Origin: Clostridiales bacterium
GTDB lineage: Bacteria; Bacillota; Clostridia; Lachnospirales; WQUN01
Assembly (NCBI GenBank): GCA_031271295.1
Contig: JAISVZ010000084.1
Coordinates: 1 to 40,734, forward strand
Length of the DNA: 40,734 nt
Reading direction: 5' to 3'
Shown: positions 24,504-33,026 of the stretch, piece by piece
Layout of the letters: the number at the start of each line of letters is the position of its first letter
Position numbering within the stretch: position 1 is the stretch's first letter
Notes under the pieces: generated by a model
Database searches by the model: none
Seen by the model: only the letters and a program-made list of their open reading frames with translations
What the model was told of the DNA's origin: nothing
Program-made: the position numbers and the translations under genes

Positions 24504-25205
24504 ATGGAGAGGTTGGATTATTTTCAACCCCTTTCCAATGAGTCGCTGATGTCACAGGTGGGGACTGTTGTTGGGGGTAAACGAGAAAGCGTTCGTTTAA
24601 GGGGTTATCTTTTTTTTAAGCGTGCTTTTGATATTGTTGCGTCATTTTCGGGGCTTATTGTACTTATGCCCCTATTTGTAGTTGTAGCAATTGCAATAAG
24701 AGCCGAAAGCAAGGGTAAAGTAATTTTCAAGCAGAAAAGGATGGGCAAGGACGGTAAGCCCTTTACATTCTATAAATTCCGCAGTATGTGCGATGACGCG
24801 GAAAAGAAACACGAATCTCTTCTGGTTTTTAATGAGATGGGCGGGCCTCTGTTTAAAATCGCGAATGATCCAAGAGTTACGCGTGTAGGTAAGTTTATAA
24901 GGGAAACAAGCATTGATGAGCTTCCGCAGTTGTATAACATTTTAAGAGGCGAAATGACATTTATCGGCCCAAGACCGTTACCGATTTATGAAGCTACACT
25001 GTTGGATGAATACCAAATGCGGCGTCATAATGTTAAGGGTGGATTAACTTGTTATTGGCAGGTAAACGGTCGGAGTGAGATAACTAACTCGGCTGAACGT
25101 CTAAACCTTGACTTAAGGTATATAGACGAACTATCGTTAAAGGTGGATACAATAATATTTTTTAAAACATTTAAGGTTGTATTTTCACGCAAAGGCGCGG
25201 TTTAA
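24504..25205 (+). CDS. Undecaprenyl-phosphate sugar phosphotransferase (priming transferase of exopolysaccharide synthesis)
   Basis: 233 residues from the ATG at 24504 (GGGGAG 11 bp upstream; the frame extends a little further 5' but without a better start). One hydrophobic segment near residues 40-65 (FDIVASFSGLIVLMPLFVVV) anchors it. The catalytic part is typical of bacterial sugar transferases: FKQKRMGKDGKPFTFYKFRS, RVGKFIRETSIDELPQLYNI, MTFIGPRPL, VKGGLTCYWQVNGRSEIT. It would move a sugar-1-phosphate to the lipid carrier at the inner membrane face. First gene of the operon. The sugar specificity cannot be read from sequence. Confidence 0.94.
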   Translation: MERLDYFQPLSNESLMSQVGTVVGGKRESVRLRGYLFFKRAFDIVASFSGLIVLMPLFVVVAIAIRAESKGKVIFKQKRMGKDGKPFTFYKFRSMCDDAEKKHESLLVFNEMGGPLFKIANDPRVTRVGKFIRETSIDELPQLYNILRGEMTFIGPRPLPIYEATLLDEYQMRRHNVKGGLTCYWQVNGRSEITNSAERLNLDLRYIDELSLKVDTIIFFKTFKVVFSRKGAV

Positions 25206-25235
25206 CGCGCAAAAAAATAAAGCAAAGGTGATGAA

Positions 25236-25943
25236 ATGAGCGGCGATGAATTCACAGTGGATTTATCTGTTTTACTGCGGTTACTGAAAAAAAACGCAGC
25301 GGTTATATGTATTTGCATAGTTGTGGGCGCGGTTATTGCGTTTGTAACGGCGGAGTTTATTTTGGAAAAAAAGTATTCCGCCACGGCAAAGTTTTATATT
25401 GAAAACAGTAAAGCACAAAGTGAGATTATTAACATTAACGATATAACCGCCGCAAAAAGCATGGTGGATACCTGTGCGGAGCTTTTCTCCACACGCAATA
25501 TCGTACAAAAGCTAAAGGATGCAACAGGCGTTACCTATGAAATAGACCAAATGCTTGAAATGATAAGCATGGGCACATCCAACAATACAGAGTTTTTAGT
25601 TATTACGGTAACAACGGATGACGCGGCTGTTTCGGTTGATATGCTTACGAAATTTATCGATATTTGCTTGGGTGAATTTGAAACAACAATTGATTCGGGG
25701 CGAATAAGAGTGGTGGATTCCGCGTATTCAAGCGGCGAGCCGGTGTTTCCGAACAATATGCTTGCGGTTGCGATAGGAATTGCCGCAGGGTTTTTCATAT
25801 CTTTTTTCTTTTTCTTTCTGCGCGAAATGCTTGATACCAAAGTTAAAGCCGAGGACGACTTATTCGTAATTTACAATATTCCCGTTTTTGCGGAGATTAT
25901 GAGCTTTGACGCGAAGCAGAAAGGCGGATACGGATATGAGTAA
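25236..25943 (+). CDS. Polysaccharide chain-length / BY-kinase activator membrane protein (Wzz-like, YveK/CapA type)
   Basis: 235 residues with two transmembrane segments at the ends: AVICICIVVGAVIAFVTAEF (about 19-40) and MLAVAIGIAAGFFISFFFFF (about 178-200). Between them is an extracellular domain of about 135 residues with an alpha/beta pattern. That is the Firmicutes chain-length determinant topology. The cytoplasmic tail would activate the kinase encoded next, whose start overlaps this gene by 8 bp. AAAGGTG precedes the ATG. Confidence 0.9.
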   Translation: MSGDEFTVDLSVLLRLLKKNAAVICICIVVGAVIAFVTAEFILEKKYSATAKFYIENSKAQSEIININDITAAKSMVDTCAELFSTRNIVQKLKDATGVTYEIDQMLEMISMGTSNNTEFLVITVTTDDAAVSVDMLTKFIDICLGEFETTIDSGRIRVVDSAYSSGEPVFPNNMLAVAIGIAAGFFISFFFFFLREMLDTKVKAEDDLFVIYNIPVFAEIMSFDAKQKGGYGYE

Positions 25944-26682
25944 TGAAAAAAGAAAAGGGGATTTGGTAGGCAAGGATACTCCTTTTGCAATTACCGAAGC
26001 ATACAGAACAGCCCGAACCAATATAATGTTTTCTCTCTCCACAAGTAAGAAAAAAATTATGGTTGTAACCAGTTCGAACCCAACGGAGGGAAAAAGCACA
26101 ACATGCGCCAACATGGGGCTTATATTGGCGGAGATGGGCGCTTCCGTGTTAATAATAGATGCGGATATGCGTAAGCCTACAATACACAAACAGTTTTCAA
26201 TACCGAACGTTAACGGGCTCTCTTCCATATTGGGCGGTCTTATTGACGCAAAAATAGGCGTTAATGAAAACGTTGCGGAGAATTTGGATGTTATAACGGC
26301 GGGCATTATTCCGCCAAACCCGGCGGGCTTGCTTTCGTCGGATTTTATGGCAAACTTCCTTTCTGCGTTATCGGAGCATTACGACTATATTTTAATTGAT
26401 ACTCCGCCTATAAATGTTGTTACGGATTCGCAGCTTCTTAACGGAATTGTTTCCGGTATCCTTTTCGTTGTCAGGGAAGGGGTTACAACACATAACGACA
26501 TTGCGGCCGCTCTTCGTTCCGTGGAAATGGCAAACGGAAATATTCTTGGCTTTTTCAAGGTTGGGTGTTCGTATGGCGGCGCAAGAGGTTATAAAAAATA
26601 CAAGTACAAATATAAGTACGATTATTCATATGGCACTCCCGCAACCGCAACGGGTGTGCAAAAGGAGATAGAAAAAGTGTGA
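25936..26682 (+). CDS. Bacterial tyrosine kinase (CpsD/CapB/YwqD type)
   Basis: 248 residues from the ATG at 25936. Walker A is SSNPTEGKSTTCANM, Walker A' is VLIIDADMRKP and Walker B is YILIDTPP. The C-terminal tail carries a cluster of eight tyrosines within about 16 residues (YKKYKYKYKYDYSYG), the usual autophosphorylation site. It would control polymer length and export with the upstream membrane activator, and be dephosphorylated by the phosphatase encoded next. The stop overlaps the next GTG start (GTGTGA). Confidence 0.95.
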   Translation: MSNEKRKGDLVGKDTPFAITEAYRTARTNIMFSLSTSKKKIMVVTSSNPTEGKSTTCANMGLILAEMGASVLIIDADMRKPTIHKQFSIPNVNGLSSILGGLIDAKIGVNENVAENLDVITAGIIPPNPAGLLSSDFMANFLSALSEHYDYILIDTPPINVVTDSQLLNGIVSGILFVVREGVTTHNDIAAALRSVEMANGNILGFFKVGCSYGGARGYKKYKYKYKYDYSYGTPATATGVQKEIEKV

Positions 26683-27371
26683 AGGTGGATTTTCACTCTC
26701 ATGTGTTACCCGGTATAGACGATGGCGCGAAGGATATAGGCGAAGCTCTTGAATTGCTGAAAATGCTCAAAAGCGACGGCGTTGATGCTGTAGTTGCAAC
26801 TCCTCATTTTTATATACATAGGCATAACGTCGAAGATTTTTTAAAAAAACGCGAGCAAAGCGCATCCGAACTCCTGAAGGCAATGCAGGGTGAGAGTTAC
26901 CCAAGTATTGTTTTGGGCGCGGAAGTTTATTTTGGCTCGTCGCTAAGCACAATGCCTATTAAGGAACTATGTATCTATGGTACTGATTACATATTGTTGG
27001 AGCTTCCTTACAATACTTTTTCAAGAACGTTTCTTAACCTTTTGGCGGATTTTGTGGGCGGCGGTTATGCCAATGTAATACTTGCCCATGTTGAAAGGTA
27101 TTTTGAATATAACAATGAAAAAATCATAGAAGAAATACTTTCTTACGGGGTTTTGGCACAGGTTAACTGCGAATCTATAATATCGCAAAGAAGCCGCAGG
27201 CTGTGTTTGAAATTGATAGATAAAGGTTTGGTTACTCTTGTCGGTACGGATGCGCATTCCGTGAAAAAGAGGCCGCCGGAGTTTGCGAAAGCCGAAAAGA
27301 TTATACGCAGAAAACTGTCGGACGAATGTTTTGAAAATTTGATGGCATCTGCCGGGGGGATTATTGGATGA
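26679..27371 (+). CDS. PHP-type tyrosine-protein phosphatase (CpsB/CapC/YwqE type)
   Basis: 230 residues from a GTG that shares 4 bp with the kinase stop; AAAGGAGAT lies 11 bp upstream. The metal-binding start DFHSHVLPGIDDGAKD is diagnostic. It continues with VVATPHFYIHRHN, LGAEVYFG, LAHVERY, and VGTDAHSVKKRPPEF. The enzyme is Mn-dependent and removes phosphate from the BY-kinase tyrosine cluster. Its place directly after the kinase matches Firmicutes capsule operons. Confidence 0.95.
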   Translation: MKVDFHSHVLPGIDDGAKDIGEALELLKMLKSDGVDAVVATPHFYIHRHNVEDFLKKREQSASELLKAMQGESYPSIVLGAEVYFGSSLSTMPIKELCIYGTDYILLELPYNTFSRTFLNLLADFVGGGYANVILAHVERYFEYNNEKIIEEILSYGVLAQVNCESIISQRSRRLCLKLIDKGLVTLVGTDAHSVKKRPPEFAKAEKIIRRKLSDECFENLMASAGGIIG

Positions 27372-28474
27372 CGGTATATTATGCTCTGCTTATCGGAGCG
27401 GTTGTTGTGGGGTTTCCTCTTTGCAAAAATCAGAAGCCATTGTATGTAAAAATATATCTTTCGCTTGTGTTTGCCGCGTTTTTTGCGGCGGCGGCAGTGC
27501 GTAATATTTCGGGTTATGATTATAACTTGTATGCCGGTTGGTATAACGAACTTGTTTTTAAAAATTATGACTGGTTAATGTCTTGGAGCAGGGAAAAGGG
27601 TTTTGCGGTTCCTTTCAAAATTTTAACCGTTGTAACGCAGCATTATCAGTGGATGTTTGTTTACATTGCGCTTGTTATTTCCGTCGGTGTTACCTTATAC
27701 ATTTACAAGTTTTCAAGTAAGGCGTATGTAAGCGTTGCGCTCTTTATAAGTTTTGGATTGTATTACAATACGCTTAATTTTATGAGGCAGTTTATTGCGG
27801 CAATTGTGTGCTCTTTTGCTTTAAGCTACATTCAGTCGAAACAGCCGCTTAGGTTTTTGGTTTTAGTTTTCTTCGCGTCGTGTTTCCACTATTCGGCACT
27901 GCTGCTTATTCCGTTTTATTTAATTTTAAAAATTAAGTTAAATTGGGTAGTATTGGCGCTTTATTGTGTGATAGCGGCAGTTACATATATTTATTCAAAC
28001 CCCATAGTGGAGTATGTAACTGAGTATTTTTACAAAGGGTATGACCCTCTTGAAAGCGTTCATATGCTCTCGGGTATTCCGGTAAGGTATGTTGTGTTTT
28101 TTGCTGTTTTATTTGCGGTATGTTTTTTCTTTAGGAAAGAGCTTGTTAAAAAAAGAGAACTAAACTCTGTAATGCTCAGTGCCTTTTTCTTTTGCGTGTA
28201 TTTTCAGTTTTTAGGCACAAAGCATTCAATTTTATCCCGCTTTTCTCTGTTATTTATGATAGCGCCGGTAATTGTTTTATTACCTGATGTAATTACCGTT
28301 ATAATGGACAAGATAACCGAGAAATTTGGAGAAGAGAAAAAGAGCAAAGTATATAAAGCGTTGGTTATTTCAGCTTTTAGTGTTTATTCACTCGTAGTTC
28401 ACGCTTTACTTTTGGCAAATAATTATAACGGTGTTGTTCCATATCAAACAATATTTGCAAATTCCGGTTTATAA
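27368..28474 (+). CDS. EpsG-family polysaccharide polymerase-like membrane protein
   Basis: 368 residues, about ten hydrophobic segments. Family signs are the early DYNLYAGWYNELVFKNYDW region, the GLYYNTLNFMRQFIAAIVC segment with the conserved MRQ, and FFASCFHYSALLLIPFYLIL. EpsG proteins are the likely Wzy-like polymerases of Gram-positive exopolysaccharide loci. It shares 4 bp with the phosphatase gene. No glycosyltransferase or flippase follows, so the repeat unit must be built by enzymes encoded elsewhere. Confidence 0.88.
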   Translation: MTVYYALLIGAVVVGFPLCKNQKPLYVKIYLSLVFAAFFAAAAVRNISGYDYNLYAGWYNELVFKNYDWLMSWSREKGFAVPFKILTVVTQHYQWMFVYIALVISVGVTLYIYKFSSKAYVSVALFISFGLYYNTLNFMRQFIAAIVCSFALSYIQSKQPLRFLVLVFFASCFHYSALLLIPFYLILKIKLNWVVLALYCVIAAVTYIYSNPIVEYVTEYFYKGYDPLESVHMLSGIPVRYVVFFAVLFAVCFFFRKELVKKRELNSVMLSAFFFCVYFQFLGTKHSILSRFSLLFMIAPVIVLLPDVITVIMDKITEKFGEEKKSKVYKALVISAFSVYSLVVHALLLANNYNGVVPYQTIFANSGL

Positions 28475-28506
28475 GTGTATAATCTTGTTAATTAGAGGTA
28501 CATATA

Positions 28507-29004
28507 ATGACGATTACTGGAAAGTTCTATGAAGTGTTTATTTCAAAAACTGAAAAATTAAGCATATTTCAAAATATGTTTCTATGTACTGCTATATCAC
28601 TTGCGTGTGCTTTTTATCAGTTCGACACTTTTATTCCGGTTGTAGCCTCACAAACAATTAACGCCTTTTTAACGGTACTTTTGGTGGTTTGCTGGCTATG
28701 GTGTTCATTTATCAGCGGGTTTTGGAACAGGTATTCGTTTTTGGTTTATACTGCGGTTTTTTGGATAATACCGCGCTTAATAATTATGAAACAGGAAAAT
28801 ACGGGAATTTTGGATTACAATAAATATTTAGACGCGGCTTCGCAAATTTCCCGTTTAACCGTACAGTTTTCGTTGTCTGAATTATCGGATTTTCTGGGTA
28901 CTCCCGTTCTTTATTTAACGGTAGGTTTGCTGGTGTGGTGCCTTTGTTTTTACTTTTTGGGCAGAATATTCAAGCTAATTACGCGTTTAAGCGTTAAAAT
29001 ATAA
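28507..29004 (+). CDS. Unrecognised membrane protein in the exopolysaccharide operon
   Basis: 165 residues. Four hydrophobic segments are predicted by eye: about 24-40, 49-71, 77-93 (RYSFLVYTAVFWIIPRLII) and 132-158 (PVLYLTVGLLVWCLCFYFLG). A short charged end (KLITRLSVKI) follows. AGAGG precedes the ATG by 9 bp. It lies 32 bp after the EpsG-like gene and 31 bp before the surface-protein gene, so it is probably in the same transcript. I do not recognise the family. The topology would suit a small polymer export or anchoring accessory, but that is only positional. Confidence 0.75.
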   Translation: MTITGKFYEVFISKTEKLSIFQNMFLCTAISLACAFYQFDTFIPVVASQTINAFLTVLLVVCWLWCSFISGFWNRYSFLVYTAVFWIIPRLIIMKQENTGILDYNKYLDAASQISRLTVQFSLSELSDFLGTPVLYLTVGLLVWCLCFYFLGRIFKLITRLSVKI

Positions 29005-29035
29005 AAATATATAATATCAGAAAAGAGGAGAAGAA

Positions 29036-30007
29036 ATGAAAAAAGTCAAGAAGTTTTTAGGTGCGCTAGTAGTTTCGGTTTTACTGATTTCGGTGTCCGG
29101 TTTAACCGTTTACGCTACGGATTACGCTTTTCCGCCGTTTTACCCGGTAGCCGACCCAAGCCCCGGTGTTTCACCGAGCGACGTATCAAATGCGGTTGAA
29201 GCGGCAACCGCACCGGCGGAATCTGTTGCTGCGGCGGAACCTGCGCCGGTAGTTCCAGTTCCGGAGAGCGCTGCGGTAGCTCCCGAAGGAGGAGCCGCGC
29301 CGGAAGCGGGAGTGCAGGCCGCAGGCGGAGCGCAAATAGCGGCAGCGGAAATTGAATCAGGAGCGCCGATAGCAATATCATCGAGCGAAAGCGTTGCGCT
29401 TCCTTTGGACGCTATAGCGGTAATTGCGAACTCTCCCGTTCCTGTAACTTTTGAAGCGGGAAACTACAGTATATCCATAAACCCCGCTGACATTACCAAC
29501 GGCGCAAGAGCGATAGACCTGCATATGGACATAAGGTCTGAAACACGTCAGTTCGGCGGCATTGAGGCAAAAGCAATTACGGTTGCTCCGTCCACATCCG
29601 GAGATTACGGTTTCTCACTTACGGTAAATATTCCTGCGGCGCAGTTTCAAACAGCGGGAATTTATGTACAAAACTTAAAAGCGTATCACATAGCGGACAG
29701 CGGAAGAATTACACGCCATCCGTTAACCGTTAACGGAGACGGTTCGGTTTCCGTAAAATTCAGCGGCGCGTCCGAATACGTAATAACCGAAGAAGATTTA
29801 CCTGTTGACGAGGACCTTTCCGCAGCGGCAGCGGCGGAAGGAGCATCCGGCGACGGAGGCGAAGCGGCAGGAGGGTTAACCGCAAGCGTAGCACCCAAAA
29901 CCGGCGACAGCCAGAATCCGCTTTTAATAGCAATTATCGGTTTAGTTGCGTTATGCGCAGCGGTTGTTATGTACAGGTACATAAAAAAAGCCGAGAAAAG
30001 CAAATAA
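29036..30007 (+). CDS. Secreted, wall-anchored Ala/Pro-rich protein with PKTG sorting motif
   Basis: 323 residues with a strong AGAGGAG ribosome site. A signal peptide (KKVKKFLGALVVSVLLISVS, cleavage probably after TVYA) is followed by an Ala/Pro/Glu-rich low-complexity stretch (residues about 54-115). A beta-rich middle domain (about 130-255) follows. The end is a sortase signal: PKTGD (287-291), then the hydrophobic run LLIAIIGLVALCAAVVMYRY and a KK tail. The motif is P-K-T-G without the leading Leu of LPXTG, as seen in some Clostridia. It is the last gene of the polysaccharide operon, so it may be the surface partner of the polymer. The middle domain is not recognised. Confidence 0.85.
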   Translation: MKKVKKFLGALVVSVLLISVSGLTVYATDYAFPPFYPVADPSPGVSPSDVSNAVEAATAPAESVAAAEPAPVVPVPESAAVAPEGGAAPEAGVQAAGGAQIAAAEIESGAPIAISSSESVALPLDAIAVIANSPVPVTFEAGNYSISINPADITNGARAIDLHMDIRSETRQFGGIEAKAITVAPSTSGDYGFSLTVNIPAAQFQTAGIYVQNLKAYHIADSGRITRHPLTVNGDGSVSVKFSGASEYVITEEDLPVDEDLSAAAAAEGASGDGGEAAGGLTASVAPKTGDSQNPLLIAIIGLVALCAAVVMYRYIKKAEKSK

Positions 30008-30055
30008 AAACCATTTGTTTTCTAAGGTTTTGATATTGAACTTAAGCAATATAGT

Positions 30056-30089
30056 AAAAGGCTGTTGGATAATCTCCAACAGCCTTTTT
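30056..30089. terminator. Bidirectional terminator between convergent operons
   Basis: AAAAGGCTGTTGGA (30056-30069), loop TAATC, TCCAACAGCCTTTTT (30075-30089). It is a perfect 14-bp stem with A-run and T-run, so it can serve both the surface-protein gene and the chemoreceptor gene. Confidence 0.92.
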
Positions 30090-30096
30090 AGTGGTA

Positions 30097-32733
30097 CTAC
30101 TTTTTAAGTTTAAACACTCCAACCATTTCATTCATAACATCCGACTGGCTTGAAAGTTCCTCGGACGATGCGGCGGCTTCCTGACTTGACGCGGAATTTG
30201 CCTGAACCACACTTGTTATCTGAGCAATGCCGTCGGTAACTTGCGAAATAGAATCCGCCTGTTCTTGGCTTGATACGGAAATGCTGCTTATAATATCGCT
30301 TACCTTTGCCGCGTCGGTCATTATGGTATTTAGCGCCGCAGCGGTTTTTTCCGCTATGCGTGAGCCTTCCTCAACACGCTGTATAGATTCTTGAATAAGC
30401 TCCTCAGTTTCTTTTGCGGAAACGCTGCTTTTCCCTGAGAGGTTTCTAACCTCTTCCGCAACCACCGCAAAACCCTTGCCGTGTTCGCCCGCACGCGCCG
30501 CCTCAACAGCCGCGTTAAGTGAAAGCAGGTTAGTTTGGAACGCAATATCTTCTATGGTTTTAATAATGCGCGTAATTTTCTCCGAAGAACTCTTAATCCC
30601 TTCCATGGATTCAAGCATATCCTTCATATCGGAGTTGCCGGTTTCGGCGTTTTTCATTGATTCCGCCGAAAGAGCTTCCGCTTGTTTGGCAAAAGTTGCG
30701 GTACGCACGGTGTTTTCGTTAATAATTGTAACAGTTGCGTTTAGCTCCTCTATTGACGCCGCCTGTTTGGATGCGCCGGACGCTAAAGCCGTGCTTCCTT
30801 CGGAAATAACCTTAGAGCCTTCGGAAACTTGCTTCGCGGCCGTTTTAATGTTGCCGATTACCGTATTAAGCGTTTTAAAAATGCGGTTAATCGCTTCTTT
30901 TATAGCGGAGAATTCGCCAACATAATCGCGGGTTATGCTGTGCGTTAAATTGTTATCCGAAAGGGATTGCAATACGGCTGATATTTCGTCAATATACGAA
31001 GAAATATTTTTAACCGTTGTGTTGATGCTTTCCTTTATTGTAAGGAATTCGCCTTTGTAGTCGCCTTTCATGGTATAGTCGAAATTTCCTTCGGAAACCT
31101 TAATCATAACCGAGGACGCTTCTTTAATAGGCGCGGCTATAGCCTCCATTAAGGCGTTCATATCCGCCATAAGCTTTGCCCAGTCGCCGCTGTATTCATT
31201 CACGTTTACCCTGTTTGAAAGATTACCGTCTATTGCTCCAAGCACCAGTTTATTCATATCGTTGTTAACGGAAATAAGGTTTGCGCCCATCCTTTTAAGC
31301 GCTTCGTTCATAACCTTTTTCTTTCCGGGGAATTCCGGCACCGATGCGTTAAAATTCCCGTCGCCGAGTTTTTCAAGAGTATCCAAAGCGGCTAACATAT
31401 TGTCTATAATGCCGTTTACCATTTTGTTTGTGCCCTCGGCAACCTCTTTGTACGCGCCGTTAAACTTTGAAATGTCTATCCTTGCTTCAATATCGCCGTC
31501 GGTATCTATCGCGCCGCTCATATGGTTCAAATCCCCCAAAAGGCTGTTTAATACGCCAACAACCCGCGCAAAAGAACGCTGCAACAGGGTTATTTCATTT
31601 TTAGTAGGTGAACCGTCGTCTTTTACGGTATTTATGTTAATTTTGCCATCCGCTACGTTTTCGGCTAATGCGATAAGGTTTGGAAGCCTCTTTAAGTTTG
31701 ACGTTATAAGCAGGAAAGTAAAAATACCCACAACCAAAATAACAATACCGCCTACAATAGCTACGGTTGTAACTAAACCCGCCGCTGCGGCGTGAACGGT
31801 ATCGGAGGGAACAATGCCGCAAACCCCCCAGTTTCTGCCCGTATCGCCAATTATTATTCCGTTGCCTAAAAACTCAATATTTTCGCCCATTACATTCGAA
31901 TAAGCTTCCGCTGTAAAACTGTTTCCGCCTTGAAGCATTCCTTCCACTTGCCCGGAATAATCCTTCATCCATGTTGTGGAATAATGCTCAAAAACCAAAC
32001 TCTCGTTATCATGTACAGCAAAACTTCCGTTTGGCGAAAGAATGTAAAAATAACCGTCGTCGAGAATTGCCGCGTCTTTAACAATCTCCGCCACAGCGTC
32101 TAAGGCAACGTCAACCCCTACCGCGCCTGCAACCTCGCCGTCCCTGATAATAGGTATTGAAATAGAATAAACATTTAACGATGAATTTTCCAATGTATAT
32201 ACGTAAGGATCGGTTATGTAGGGCTTTGCGGACAACTTCGCGCCTTGGTAGTATATGCCCTTAACGGGGTCGTCGTAATCGCTAAGGGGCGCTTCTTTAA
32301 TTTCGTTCCCGCTTCTGTACAGATACGGCACAAACCTGCCCGTGGCGTCATGGTGAGCGTTGTAGTTTTTAAACGAGAAATCTTTACCATCTACGGCGTT
32401 TGGTTCCCAAGCCGTCCAAACGGCGAAAATGTTAGGGTCTGTTTCAAGAACTTTTCGCATTACCTCAACAATTCTTAAACGGGGGCTGGCGGAGATTTGC
32501 TGCAAAACATCCACTGCGGATTGAAGAGAGCTTGCCGAAGCGTAGTTATAATCGCCCAGCCGCTGAAACTCATTTGCGTACTCGTTTACACGCGCTTCAA
32601 TAAGCTTAGCGGTTAAATCGTCTGTGGATTCGGTGGATTTAGAGCTTAAAATAATTACCATTGCCGTTACCCCGATAACCATCGTTAGAAGAACGGGTAT
32701 CAGGATAGCCATTTTAATACTTAGCTTTTTCAT
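30097..32733 (-). CDS. Methyl-accepting chemotaxis protein with dCache sensor and HAMP array
   Basis: 878 residues. TM1 is near 9-29 and TM2 near 319-344. The external part (about 35-310) is a dCache-type domain ([41 protein letters not shown]). After TM2 come several HAMP-like units: about 348-400, 440-490, 494-533, 534-580 and 583-625. The cytoplasmic signalling hairpin tip is at about 729-766 ([40 protein letters not shown]). GAGGAGG precedes the ATG. It would signal through CheA/CheW encoded elsewhere. The ligand is unknown; dCache domains often bind amino acids or related small molecules. Confidence 0.95.
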   Translation of the reverse strand: MKKLSIKMAILIPVLLTMVIGVTAMVIILSSKSTESTDDLTAKLIEARVNEYANEFQRLGDYNYASASSLQSAVDVLQQISASPRLRIVEVMRKVLETDPNIFAVWTAWEPNAVDGKDFSFKNYNAHHDATGRFVPYLYRSGNEIKEAPLSDYDDPVKGIYYQGAKLSAKPYITDPYVYTLENSSLNVYSISIPIIRDGEVAGAVGVDVALDAVAEIVKDAAILDDGYFYILSPNGSFAVHDNESLVFEHYSTTWMKDYSGQVEGMLQGGNSFTAEAYSNVMGENIEFLGNGIIIGDTGRNWGVCGIVPSDTVHAAAAGLVTTVAIVGGIVILVVGIFTFLLITSNLKRLPNLIALAENVADGKININTVKDDGSPTKNEITLLQRSFARVVGVLNSLLGDLNHMSGAIDTDGDIEARIDISKFNGAYKEVAEGTNKMVNGIIDNMLAALDTLEKLGDGNFNASVPEFPGKKKVMNEALKRMGANLISVNNDMNKLVLGAIDGNLSNRVNVNEYSGDWAKLMADMNALMEAIAAPIKEASSVMIKVSEGNFDYTMKGDYKGEFLTIKESINTTVKNISSYIDEISAVLQSLSDNNLTHSITRDYVGEFSAIKEAINRIFKTLNTVIGNIKTAAKQVSEGSKVISEGSTALASGASKQAASIEELNATVTIINENTVRTATFAKQAEALSAESMKNAETGNSDMKDMLESMEGIKSSSEKITRIIKTIEDIAFQTNLLSLNAAVEAARAGEHGKGFAVVAEEVRNLSGKSSVSAKETEELIQESIQRVEEGSRIAEKTAAALNTIMTDAAKVSDIISSISVSSQEQADSISQVTDGIAQITSVVQANSASSQEAAASSEELSSQSDVMNEMVGVFKLKK

Positions 32734-32862
32734 TTTGTTCCTCCTCTAATCACTTTTGTACGGTTTTGGCTAAACAGCCGTCTTTGGTTTTTTGTTGCGT
32801 TTTCTTTCTTTACTGCGGCGCACAACCCTCCTTAAACAGTTTACTTTTTTTAACTTAGTTTA

Positions 32863-32891
32863 ATTTTATGTTACCATATTTAACATGTAAA
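32863..32891 (-). promoter_or_regulatory. Promoter of the chemoreceptor gene
   Basis: Minus-strand TTTACA (32891-32886), 17 bp, TAAAAT (32868-32863). The leader is about 125 nt. Confidence 0.55.
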
Positions 32892-32922
32892 TACAAATAA
32901 ATTTTTTTGAAATTTCCTCTTC

Positions 32923-32951
32923 TTGTGAAAACGCGCCTCGCGTGCTATTAT
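32923..32951 (+). promoter_or_regulatory. Promoter of the histidine kinase gene
   Basis: TTGTGA (32923-32928), 17 bp, TATTAT (32946-32951) with TGC in front (extended -10). The overlapping TATAAT at 32949 is an alternative. Confidence 0.55.
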
Positions 32952-33026
32952 AATCTCACAGACAACCCGGCAATAATTACACCGAAAACAAACCGAAATC
33001 AATTTTATAACAGCAAGGGTGATATC

